Positions 54,863 through 61,570 of a DNA stretch of 61,570 nucleotides are shown in pieces. The stretch spans positions 1-61,570 of the forward strand of contig JAGBXM010000004.1 in NCBI GenBank assembly GCA_017629275.1, given 5' to 3'. Under the pieces are notes generated by a model that was given only the letters and a program-made list of their open reading frames with translations, was not told the DNA's origin and searched no databases. The translations under genes and the position numbers were made by a program. The DNA is from Clostridia bacterium. Its GTDB lineage: Bacteria; Bacillota; Clostridia; Oscillospirales; Acutalibacteraceae. The first letter of the stretch is position 1; every line of letters starts with the position of its first letter.

Positions 54863-55011
54863 TTTAAAATATTTCGTAATTTTTTCAAAAATGTCCCTCT
54901 TTATTTATAGAAAGCATAATTTGTCGGATGGACATTTTTCTTGTCGTGTGACAATGGATATGTCCGCACAAAACCTTTATACTTAATAAAATGCGCAAGG
55001 GAGCAACGGGT

Positions 55012-55278
55012 ATGGGAAATAAAAACGACAACAAAAATCTGAACGGAATATACCATGACATTGCAGATTCGGCAGGGCTTGAATGTGCGAAGATGATATT
55101 TGACGAATATCGGGGACAGCAGGTGACCTTCCCCGTGGAGTTTTTTAACAAGCAGTATATCTACGACTGCATCATAGCCGATTACAACGGCAACAACATA
55201 AAAGCCCTCGCCGTAAAATACGACTACAGCGAGCGAACCATCCGAAGAATTTTGAAGGAACACAAAAGTAATAGGTAA
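55012..55278 (+). CDS. Mor-like DNA-binding protein
   Basis: This 88-residue protein ends in a helix-turn-helix (NNIKALAVKYDYSERTIRRIL) and has the short N-terminal region of Mor/Mga-type activators, which derive from phage Mu but occur singly in many Firmicutes. The ATG at 55012 follows AAGGGAG by seven bases and is preferred to the ATG at 54991. A small hairpin (GCAACTTAAAAGTTGC, 55282-55297) follows. It may regulate the lipoprotein genes just downstream; this is inference from position. Confidence 0.68.
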   Translation: MGNKNDNKNLNGIYHDIADSAGLECAKMIFDEYRGQQVTFPVEFFNKQYIYDCIIADYNGNNIKALAVKYDYSERTIRRILKEHKSNR

Positions 55279-55332
55279 TACGCAACTTAAAAGTTGCTGT
55301 TATAGAATATTAAACCATAAGGAGTAAGCATT

Positions 55333-55977
55333 ATGAAAAAGAGGATTTTAGCATTATTTTTATTGACCGTTATGCTTTTAGGGCTATTCTGCGGTTGCGG
55401 TGAAGAGGAAAAGGACAGCGGTAAAAAGAACGAAACTGTTTGGTTGCCGTTAGGTCTTAAATTCGGACAGAGCTATGACAGTTTTTGCAAGGTCATGGGT
55501 GACAAGGGCTATGCTGTGCCAGAGTTAAACGATGCAACCGCAAACAACGGTTATTTAACAGAAAACATTTCTGAGGGAGATACCAATTTTGATTGGTCGT
55601 TTTTAGGCTCGGCAACTCTTACTAAACTGTCGACATCTGAAGAGGGAGTCGACAAAATAAATTACTCGTACTTCTGTCCAGGGTGGGGTTTTTCATTTAA
55701 CCAAAATAAAGAACTCTACGAAATGTATATAATGATAAATTTCGCAAGCAACGAGGATGGTACGGAAGATCACGGCATCATTTCAGAAATCATTGAAAGT
55801 TTTGATAAGAAATTCGGCACAAAGGGTGCGGATAAAGCCGAGGGAGAAGTTTTGGCGAGCTATGAAAACGATAAGATGGGCAGCACCCTGCTGTTTGAGT
55901 CGGAATATATACCTTACAGAGATCGATTGATAATTGTTTTACATAACAAAGAGCATGCTACGGTAACAAAGGAGTAA
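55333..55977 (+). CDS. Lipoprotein of unknown function (214 residues)
   Basis: The product has a clear lipoprotein signal (MKKRILALFLLTVMLLGLF-C-G-C). The mature part is acidic and shows no family I recognise; it contains LGLKFGQSYDSFCKVMGDKGY, reminiscent of small exported SmpA/OmlA-like folds, but the match is weak. TAAGGAG precedes the ATG. The next gene starts seven bases after its stop and has a near-identical signal peptide, so the two signal regions may share an origin. Confidence 0.7.
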   Translation: MKKRILALFLLTVMLLGLFCGCGEEEKDSGKKNETVWLPLGLKFGQSYDSFCKVMGDKGYAVPELNDATANNGYLTENISEGDTNFDWSFLGSATLTKLSTSEEGVDKINYSYFCPGWGFSFNQNKELYEMYIMINFASNEDGTEDHGIISEIIESFDKKFGTKGADKAEGEVLASYENDKMGSTLLFESEYIPYRDRLIIVLHNKEHATVTKE

Positions 55978-55983
55978 CTAATT

Positions 55984-56553
55984 ATGAAAAAACGAGTTTT
56001 AGCAATGTTACTTATGGCGGTCATGCTGGTAGGCGTTTTCTGCGGATGTGGGAAAGAAGTGAGCGGCTACTTAGCCGAAGCAAACTATGCCGAGGCATAC
56101 GATACCGCAGAAACAAAGGAAGAAAAAGCTTTGGTCAAGGCTGAAAACACATTTGCCCATTTGAGCGAAAAGTGTAAGACCGACGTTTTTGGCGGCGAAG
56201 ATGTTGAATTCAATCTGCAAGCGGCGTGGTGTATTGATGGAGAAAAACTATCTGATGCACTTGTTGGGTACAAGTATTATCTGTTAAAAATCGGTATCGA
56301 CACACAATCAGGGTATGTGCTTTACAATTACAGCACCGAAGATAAGGCGTGGAATAACATGCTGAATGCGCTTAGTCTGGAAGAAGAATCTACCGACGAT
56401 AATGCTGTAAGCTTCAAAAAAATTATATGTAACGGAATTATAAGTTCGAAAGAAAGCTACGAACTTGGTTCGGAATCGCTTTATAGAATCAACACCTTGA
56501 TAACGAACGATTCGTTGAAGAATATTAAGCTGTCTGACGATCATCGCTTTTAA
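55984..56553 (+). CDS. Lipoprotein of unknown function (189 residues)
   Basis: The signal MKKRVLAMLLMAVMLVGVF-C-G-C closely resembles that of the preceding gene, but the mature domains do not look alike. The mature part starts with a helical YLAEANYAEAYDTAETKEEK stretch that resembles a single TPR-like hairpin. No family is recognised. It is co-transcribed with the neighbours. Confidence 0.7.
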   Translation: MKKRVLAMLLMAVMLVGVFCGCGKEVSGYLAEANYAEAYDTAETKEEKALVKAENTFAHLSEKCKTDVFGGEDVEFNLQAAWCIDGEKLSDALVGYKYYLLKIGIDTQSGYVLYNYSTEDKAWNNMLNALSLEEESTDDNAVSFKKIICNGIISSKESYELGSESLYRINTLITNDSLKNIKLSDDHRF

Positions 56554-56584
56554 CCAATTTGGCAATTAGGGAGGAGGTAAACAA

Positions 56585-57484
56585 ATGAATCTACATAAAT
56601 TAGCCTCAATATGTATGGCTATACTTTTGATGTTTGTTTTCTGCGCAGGATGTGGCGAAACAACATTTGCCGATAAGGCTTCTATGCAAAAGGAATTAGA
56701 GGCTAGTTATTGGCTATGTAACTCAAGCAAAGTTGATGAATCCGGCAATGTTCATTACAAAATTCTTTTCTTCAAAGATTCGCAGATGATAATTATAGAT
56801 TTATCAAGAAAATCGGATAAGACTTTAGAAAATATGTTTGAGGATATGCTCAATGAATATGAAAGTACGGGAGAAACAGCCGATTTTAACAAAATGACTG
56901 ATTTCTTGGCTTTGAACCCTAAAGTAAGTGGGTACGAACTGAAGAAATATAACGTTGTGTATTTCCCTGAGGAAGCCACTGTTAAATCTGTTGACGGACT
57001 TCTTTCGTTAGAAGTCAAAAATGATAATACCCTTGTCGATAACATTCAAAATTCCTATTTAAAATCAACAGATTTAGCATATTTAAGTGCTGCCTACGAT
57101 GCCTGCCTGATTGAAAAAAAGGAACAACAAAAAAAAGAATTCCTTAAAAAGTATGACACTTTGCCTTCTTACAGTGATGTGAAATATAGCCCGTACTCAT
57201 ATATTGGCAGAAACTTTATAATTACCGGACGAGCAGAATTGGATGATTACTTCAATTATGATTATCGTAATTATGAAACATTTAGTTTTTGCATTGCCGT
57301 AACTCCGGTAGGTGGAGGATATTCAGACCGTTGGTATATATACGGTGAGCGAAGCCGATATGCTGAATTATTTGAGCGGTTGAAGAATGGACCTATATCA
57401 AATATCACATTGATTTGTAATGGTTATTTCCCTGATTCGCTAAAAAACGAAATGGCATCTTTAATTGATTACTATATTGAATGA
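56585..57484 (+). CDS. Lipoprotein of unknown function (299 residues)
   Basis: The protein has a lipoprotein signal (lipobox near C22 in FCAGC) and a mature part rich in Asp, Lys and Tyr. The C-terminal region has a nucleic-acid-binding (OB-fold)-like look (YIGRNFIITGRAELDDYF) but no firm family. AGGGAGGAGG lies just before the start. The gene is clearly A+T-rich compared with the core genes. Confidence 0.7.
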   Translation: MNLHKLASICMAILLMFVFCAGCGETTFADKASMQKELEASYWLCNSSKVDESGNVHYKILFFKDSQMIIIDLSRKSDKTLENMFEDMLNEYESTGETADFNKMTDFLALNPKVSGYELKKYNVVYFPEEATVKSVDGLLSLEVKNDNTLVDNIQNSYLKSTDLAYLSAAYDACLIEKKEQQKKEFLKKYDTLPSYSDVKYSPYSYIGRNFIITGRAELDDYFNYDYRNYETFSFCIAVTPVGGGYSDRWYIYGERSRYAELFERLKNGPISNITLICNGYFPDSLKNEMASLIDYYIE

Positions 57485-57542
57485 TATGAGTAAACTTTTG
57501 AGTAAGCAGTGATGTTATATAATTAAAAAGGACATAACACTT

Positions 57543-57947
57543 ATGAAAAAAACATTGTTGTTAATTCTCTTGCCAATTATGATCGTTTGCTCTTTCGGGG
57601 GATGTTTTGGTGGGAGCGAAGAAAACACGACGGAAAACGATGATTACTATTATGTATCGGCAGCCAAACAGGCGGTAGCGGATGAGATGGTCAACCCAAG
57701 CGGAGCCTCATATAACAGTTCTTATGTAGTGGAAAAGGATGGCTACGGCCGAGCGATAGTATATCTCGATGTATCGTATCAAAACTCAAAGGGCAATATT
57801 TCACGCGATGAGTTGTATGTATGTATCATTAAAAAGAACGATGGGAAATTTTATTGGCGCGACTACGGTTTGGCATACTGTTCGGCCAATAATTGGCAGC
57901 TTTCCATTTTAAAAAACGGCAATAATTGGGGTAAACCCCTGTCGTAA
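57543..57947 (+). CDS. Small lipoprotein of unknown function (134 residues)
   Basis: The signal peptide ends in a FGGC lipobox. The mature domain contains AKQAVADEMVNPSGASYNS, a pattern seen in small secreted proteins of Firmicutes whose function is unknown, followed by beta strands. It is the last gene before a strong terminator and the right copy of the hppA repeat. Confidence 0.7.
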   Translation: MKKTLLLILLPIMIVCSFGGCFGGSEENTTENDDYYYVSAAKQAVADEMVNPSGASYNSSYVVEKDGYGRAIVYLDVSYQNSKGNISRDELYVCIIKKNDGKFYWRDYGLAYCSANNWQLSILKNGNNWGKPLS

Positions 57948-57949
57948 AG

Positions 57950-57985
57950 AAAAACAGTCTCTGCTATACAGCAGAGACTGTTTTT
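57950..57985 (+). terminator. Terminator at the end of the lipoprotein cluster
   Basis: AAAAACAGTCTCTGCT ATAC and its complement form a 16-bp stem ending in TTTTTCTT. It can act in both directions. Confidence 0.9.
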
Positions 57986-58040
57986 CTTACCGCTTAACCT
58001 TTTTATCCGTTATTGCCAATTCACACCGCCGTCACACGCC

Positions 58041-58253
58041 GTTGGTGACCCGTTCAAGGATACCGCAGGTCCTGCCATCAACATCCTTATCAAGCTTCTT
58101 TCGATGGTTTCCATTGTATTCGCCGCACTGGTCGTAAAATACAACCTCGCACAGTATTTTCTTTAATTAACCAATAAAAAATGCTCATTCACTTGATTTA
58201 AGTGAATGAGCATTTTTGTTTGCAAGTATTTATTTTTAAAGTGTGTTTATGCT
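58041..58253 (+). repeat. Right copy of the 213-bp direct repeat (orphan hppA 3' end plus terminator)
   Basis: The copy contains 41 sense codons and the stop of an hppA-like frame without the rest of the gene, then the terminator stem (58181-58213). It is gap-free against 52734-52946. Mostly synonymous changes imply that it descends from a functional hppA allele rather than from a decaying duplicate. Confidence 0.9.
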
Positions 58254-58890
58254 TATATTTTTTTATTCTGACCTGCTTGCCATATTTGTTTGCGTACCGA
58301 ATCATTGATTTAGTGCCTTTACTTTTGCCATCCCAAAAGCAGATCACAAAATCACATACTGAAGCCATTTGCTCGTTTCGTTTCGGCCCCGCACTTCTGC
58401 CGTATTTGTTCCATTCGGCAGGATACCTCTCAACCTCAAACCCATTTCTTTCGGCGTATTTCTCACCAATAGCATCGGCACCGCTTGCCCCGCCCGAGAT
58501 AATAACAATTGTATGTTCCTTTCGAATTCTTGATATACAATGGTCTATGTACGCTTCCGCCTCTTCATAGTTACTGTAGGGTAACGAGAGTTGAACACAT
58601 TGCGGTTTCTCTCGCCGCTTTTTCCCGCCATTCTTGCGTTTATTCTTGTAAGGCGAAAGCCTTACTGCGAATTTCGCGCTTCGCCTTTCGAAAAAAAGCG
58701 CACGAGATAAACTCTTCGACCTTAAAATCAAAGAATTTTTTAAAAGGGCGAAGACGAAGAACGCAGTAATACCGACGTATTACAAGTGATGAGGCAAGAC
58801 AAGGTGAAAAATTATTGATTTTAAGGCGTAACGGGTTCGACTCTCGTTACCCTAATCTCTACATCCTGCTATAATGACCCGTTTAATCAT
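58198..58890 (-). pseudogene. SLOG/DUF2493-type gene interrupted by a MITE
   Basis: The true start is the ATG at 58890, preceded by GGGAGAGG, giving MIKRVIIAGCRD before the frame enters the MITE at 58852. It resumes at 58578 with YSNYEEAE and continues through VIISGGASGADAIGEKYAE, SAGPKRNEQMA and FWDGKSKGTKSMI, the marks of DUF2493 (YspA-like SLOG, a Rossmann-type nucleotide-binding fold). Without the MITE and one TA it would encode 138 residues. A longer frame starting inside the MITE at 58731 is an artefact of the insertion. The last about 18 residues are read from the right hppA repeat, so the natural stop is probably lost. Role unknown; SLOG proteins are common on mobile elements. Confidence 0.88.
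58579..58852. mobile_element. MITE of 274 bp with 18-bp terminal inverted repeats and TA target duplication
   Basis: The ends read GGGTAACGAGAGTTGAAC and, inverted, GGGTAACGAGAGTCGAAC (one mismatch). TA dinucleotides flank both sides (58577-58578 and 58853-58854), as with Tc1/mariner-type or IS630-type elements. Inside is a second inverted pair (CCTTAAAATCAA near 58720 and its complement near 58815) and a GTAATAC/GTATTAC stem. It encodes no transposase and must be mobilised in trans. Confidence 0.85.
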
Positions 58891-58907
58891 AAACCTCTCC
58901 CTTATAT

Positions 58908-58963
58908 GGGGATTTTATCCCCTTAATATTTAGGATTATAACCCCCATAATAAATCATGTCAA
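58908..58963 (-). promoter_or_regulatory. Consensus promoter and palindrome for the SLOG gene, between it and the XRE regulator
   Basis: On the minus strand TTGACA (58958-58963), 17 bases, TATAAT (58935-58940). Just downstream is GGGGAT TTT ATCCCC (58908-58922), a perfect 6-bp palindrome in operator position. The divergent XRE-type gene is a natural candidate to bind it. Confidence 0.7.
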
Positions 58964-58977
58964 GGGGGGCGACGTTT

Positions 58978-59178
58978 ATGATCGTGTTCGATAAATTGTG
59001 GATTATCATGAAACAAAAAGGCTTTTCAACCTATAAATTAAGAGAACAATGCGGAATTGACAGCAAAACCGTCAGAAGACTCAAAGCAAATGAAAACATA
59101 GAAACTAAAACCATTGATAAATTGTGCTCGGCTTTGAACTGTCGCGTTGAAGATATTTTAGAATATATACCGGAATAA
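58978..59178 (+). CDS. Small XRE/Cro-type transcriptional regulator
   Basis: The 66-residue protein is a single Cro/CI-like helix-turn-helix (STYKLREQCGIDSKTVRRLK, then TIDKLCSALNCRVEDIL). The ATG at 58978 follows AAGGGGGG by eight bases; an ATG at 58957 is too close to the -35 of the divergent promoter. It probably regulates itself and the SLOG gene. Confidence 0.8.
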   Translation: MIVFDKLWIIMKQKGFSTYKLREQCGIDSKTVRRLKANENIETKTIDKLCSALNCRVEDILEYIPE

Positions 59179-59209
59179 ATATCCACGTAAATAAAAAAGC
59201 GCCGGCAAT

Positions 59210-59244
59210 GGGGACACTTCGTAAAGAAGTTGTCTCCTTTTCTT
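59210..59244 (+). terminator. Terminator of the XRE gene
   Basis: GGGGACACTTC pairs with GAAGTTGTCTCC with one bulge, followed by TTTTCTT. Confidence 0.65.
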
Positions 59245-59254
59245 GCATATAAAA

Positions 59255-59282
59255 ATGACACTTTCAAATTCGAAAGTGTCAT
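59255..59282. other. Perfect 11-bp hairpin
   Basis: ATGACACTTTC AAATT CGAAAGTGTCAT lies between the XRE terminator and the GIY-YIG gene. Its T-tails are poor, so it could be a minus-strand terminator or an end of another small repeat. Confidence 0.45.
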
Positions 59283-59363
59283 AGTGGGTTACGCATTTTG
59301 AACTAATACCTATCTCAAAAACAAATATATTAATAGGTATTGATGCCTGACAGCCATTGGATA

Positions 59364-60650
59364 TTAAGATTCATTCAAAAGTTTAGATTGCCTATATTGT
59401 TCGGCTTCGGGAATATCCACCCATTCAACAGTCTTATCAAAATTCTTTCTAACTTCTGATTTGATTTCATCCAAAGAAACAGCAAAGAATTCTCTACGCG
59501 TGTTAATTTTATTTAATTTCTTAGATTCGAAAGCATTATGTAAGGCGGTTTCTAATCCAGGTGCGTCTTCCGTAAAAATCATTGCATGAATGTCAAAATT
59601 AAAAGGAACCGAAGCATCACTCAATTCATCCACGCGTTCTTGAGGATCGAGTCTTCTTGTCATACCAATTTTATAGACATTTTCTCCAAATGCTCCTATA
59701 TTACTTATGATGTATACATACCCTGCTTTTTGATTTGCTTCCCTATAATCAACATCTTCAATAGCTTTTGCAGTATCACTAATTTGACTCTCTAATTGAA
59801 CTTTCTTTTCTATCAATTCTGCAGTTTCACCATTCTTTTCAATCTGTGCCAAAACTGTTTTTAAGGCATTTTCATAATGGGTCTGCTCTTTTTTGAGGCG
59901 TTTTCTTTCTTCTTCGATTTCTTTAATCACCTTTGCCTCTTCACGCTCTTGTGCTCTTAATTCTTTCTGACGTTCCTTTTCTTCTTGTTTCTTTTGCTGG
60001 TAATCCAAAGCAAGCTTAACTTCTTCAATTTTCAAACGTACATATCCAGGCGAAATACCTATTGCCATAGTTTTTCCCAATTTAGATATTTGCTCGCTGA
60101 TTTTTTCTATTCTTTCAATTGAACGATCTAAATTCGAAACCTTAACATTGGCAACAATATCATCACACTCTACATTAAATGCACGCAATAGTAACTTTTT
60201 ATAATTATTTACCATTGTGCGTCCTTGAGCAGCACTTCCATTTACCTGCCAATTTGTGTTACCAAAAGCGGCGTTATCGTTCTTAATACATTGTTTTTGC
60301 TTATCCCTTAATTTATTCAACTCTTCTTTGTATAAATCGGAATTTGCAAACTCAAAAGTAGGTTTGTACAAGCCATAATCCAATGCATTAATGTCAACTT
60401 CAAAAACAGCAAGCTGCTTACGTTTTTCTAATATTTCTTGGTCAAGTTTGCTAATTTGTGTGTTTAAATTACCGATTTTGTCGTTGTTGTTATTTATAGT
60501 CTTTTCTAAATTTGCAATTGTTGATTGTAGGTTAGATATTTGTTGATTAAGATTCTCAATATCTCTTTGTTCCGGTAAAAGTAAACCCGTTAGTCTTTCT
60601 ATTTCAGCTTGTAATGCTTTTTCTTTTTTAGAAGGTCCAAATAATCCCAT
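59364..60650 (-). CDS. DUF4041/T5orf172 GIY-YIG nuclease-like protein
   Basis: The 428-residue protein has an N-terminal coiled coil (about 1-85, heptads of Leu, Ile and Asn), a DUF4041-type region (about 110-200, GRTMVNNYKKLLLRAFNVEC), a second charged coiled coil (about 205-300) and a C-terminal GIY-YIG-like T5orf172/Bro domain (GYVYIISNIGAFGENVYKIG, ETALHNAFESKKLNKINTRREFF). Proteins of this plan are common on prophages and defence islands, where a nuclease function is assumed but poorly known. It has its own promoter, uses an AAGGAG site and is notably A+T-rich, which suggests acquisition. Confidence 0.8.
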   Translation of the reverse strand: MGLFGPSKKEKALQAEIERLTGLLLPEQRDIENLNQQISNLQSTIANLEKTINNNNDKIGNLNTQISKLDQEILEKRKQLAVFEVDINALDYGLYKPTFEFANSDLYKEELNKLRDKQKQCIKNDNAAFGNTNWQVNGSAAQGRTMVNNYKKLLLRAFNVECDDIVANVKVSNLDRSIERIEKISEQISKLGKTMAIGISPGYVRLKIEEVKLALDYQQKKQEEKERQKELRAQEREEAKVIKEIEEERKRLKKEQTHYENALKTVLAQIEKNGETAELIEKKVQLESQISDTAKAIEDVDYREANQKAGYVYIISNIGAFGENVYKIGMTRRLDPQERVDELSDASVPFNFDIHAMIFTEDAPGLETALHNAFESKKLNKINTRREFFAVSLDEIKSEVRKNFDKTVEWVDIPEAEQYRQSKLLNES

Positions 60651-60709
60651 TATACTTCTTCTCCTTAAAAGTTATTTTATAATTACTTGTTAAAACACCC
60701 TTTTTTAAA

Positions 60710-60738
60710 ATTATACCATATTTTTAAACAAAGTGCAA
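60710..60738 (-). promoter_or_regulatory. Promoter of the GIY-YIG gene
   Basis: On the minus strand TTGCAC (60733-60738), 17 bases, TATAAT (60710-60715). Confidence 0.7.
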
Positions 60739-60812
60739 TATCGTTAGTGTGCCCATATAGTTTAGCCGCAGGGTGTAACATCGTTTTTGATGTTTGACAA
60801 AGCAAATATAGC

Positions 60813-60842
60813 TGTGGCACCTTCCTTACGGAGGGTGCCACA
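60813..60842. terminator. Hairpin in the gap before the SGNH gene
   Basis: TGTGGCACCTTCC and GGAGGGTGCCACA form a 13-bp stem. A T-run (GCTTTTTT) follows only after ten bases, so its role as a terminator is uncertain. Confidence 0.4.
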
Positions 60843-60880
60843 ACGCAGGTGCTTTTTTCGATATGTAAGGAATTTATAAC

Positions 60881-60912
60881 GCAGTAATTGTTCTGTGTGG
60901 AACAATTACTGC
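60881..60912. terminator. Hairpin after the SGNH hydrolase gene
   Basis: GCAGTAATTGTTC and its complement form a perfect 13-bp stem eight bases from the SGNH stop codon. On the plus strand it is followed by TTTTTCTTTATTT; on the minus strand a T-run is lacking. Confidence 0.55.
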
Positions 60913-60919
60913 TTTTTCT

Positions 60920-61570
60920 TTATTTGCCGTTAAACATCGTACTGTCGGACTCGACCGTTTCGGCAGGGGTCTCGAAAATGCAATCGAAAAGTGCGTTTGC
61001 AAACAGCTCGTGCATTTCCTTGGTTGGATGGTTGATACGGTTGGCGAGAAGCATCGTGATGTCCTCGGTCTCGCTCAGTTTCTTCCACTTGGAGTAGCAG
61101 TCGCACACCGTAACGCCCATTTCTTTGGCAAGGTCGATGGCCGAATAAATATATTTATCCATTTTGCCGCTCAACTGCATTTGAGCCGTCTTACCCGCGT
61201 AATTAAAATGCACCTGTGCCGTGTCGGGAGCAACACGTGTGTTGAGCATATTGGGTGTCATAAAAATGACGTCGGCGCCCTTTTCCTTGCAACGCGTAAA
61301 CATTTCTTTCAAAGCCGAAAGATAACTTTCGAGTGTTCCGTTGACATCGTTAAGACCAAAACAGATAATGACAAGATCAGGGTTGTGCGCCAACACCTGA
61401 CTCTCCATCCGACCGAGCGAAGCGTTTGCCGTAATGCCTCCAATACCTGCATTGATAACGTTGACCGGCACGTAACTTCTGACGGCATTTATCTTCTGCT
61501 TCAGACGGTTCCAATAAACCGTTTCATAGTTTATCTCACCGTTCGCCACCGCGCCGTGGGTAACACTGTC
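60920..61570 (-). CDS. SGNH/GDSL-type hydrolase, 5' end outside the window
   Basis: The visible 216 residues start at DSVTHGA at the right edge, the end of the G-D-S nucleophile block; the preceding residues and start codon are beyond the window. The other SGNH blocks are visible: GIGG with oxyanion residues, FGLNDVNG (block III Gly-x-Asn-Asp) and NRINHPTKEMHELFA with the catalytic His. Family members are serine esterases acting on acetylated glycans or lipids; the substrate is not evident. The gene is G+C-richer than the island genes to its left and probably marks the return to core chromosome. Confidence 0.82.
   Translation of the reverse strand, partial: DSVTHGAVANGEINYETVYWNRLKQKINAVRSYVPVNVINAGIGGITANASLGRMESQVLAHNPDLVIICFGLNDVNGTLESYLSALKEMFTRCKEKGADVIFMTPNMLNTRVAPDTAQVHFNYAGKTAQMQLSGKMDKYIYSAIDLAKEMGVTVCDCYSKWKKLSETEDITMLLANRINHPTKEMHELFANALFDCIFETPAETVESDSTMFNGK

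Noticed and set aside
58579..58731. An N-terminal region of the SLOG protein starting inside the MITE (rich in Arg and Lys)
   Set aside because: These codons are MITE sequence. The real N-terminus lies on the other side of the insertion.
58831..58850. A tRNA T-arm-like sequence (ACGGG TTCGACT CTCGT)
   Set aside because: No cloverleaf can be built around it. It is the right terminal inverted repeat of the MITE, and the same sequence recurs inverted at the other end.

Overview
The window is chromosomal DNA of a Gram-positive, endospore-forming Clostridia-type bacterium, probably an Oscillospiraceae-like gut organism. The evidence is a full spoIIE with Spo0A-box-like sites, many Cys-lipobox lipoproteins, the ymfF/ymfH peptidase pair, a membrane pyrophosphatase and InlB-type surface repeats. 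The genus cannot be fixed from the sequence alone. No rRNA, complete tRNA or CRISPR array was seen.

Layout. 1-9641 (minus strand): an SbcD-like exonuclease start, nth, a leucine-rich-repeat lipoprotein, two tandem GH16 glucanase lipoproteins, a phosphoribosyltransferase, a HIT protein and alaS. 9812-13648: a 1278-residue surface protein alternating InlB repeats with carbohydrate-binding-like sandwiches. 14268-27728: a carbohydrate-uptake locus. It is a seven-gene operon (giant solute-binding protein, two permease pairs, NHL-TPR-YIP1 membrane protein, DUF5696 lipoprotein) followed by a second solute-binding protein with its own promoter. 28350-29570: enolase. 29779-40289 (plus strand): an HprK-like P-loop protein, rlmB, a P-type-ATPase-like pseudoenzyme, an O-antigen-ligase-like protein, a small membrane protein, pth and mfd. 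40426-47892: a PrsA-like foldase, ymfF/ymfH, lgt, folD, an exported membrane protein and a cohesin-domain lipoprotein. spoIIE (minus) and hppA (plus) are divergent.

From the end of hppA to about 60.9 kb the DNA is accessory and visibly more A+T-rich. The last 126 bases of hppA plus its terminator (52734-52946) recur as a diverged direct repeat at 58041-58253. Between the repeats lie a sigma factor fused to a membrane helix and an extracellular LRR domain, a Mor-like regulator and four lipoproteins. Just beyond is a SLOG/DUF2493 gene split by a 274-bp MITE with 18-bp terminal inverted repeats and a TA target duplication. Removing the MITE restores the reading frame exactly. A divergent XRE regulator, a DUF4041/GIY-YIG protein and the 3' part of an SGNH hydrolase complete the window.

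Main points for follow-up: the MITE-split SLOG gene; the island bracketed by hppA ends; the sigma-TM-LRR fusion; the P-type-ATPase pseudoenzyme; and the two-permease-pair operon with YIP1 and DUF5696 proteins. Family names are from recognition of motifs by eye; no database search was run.
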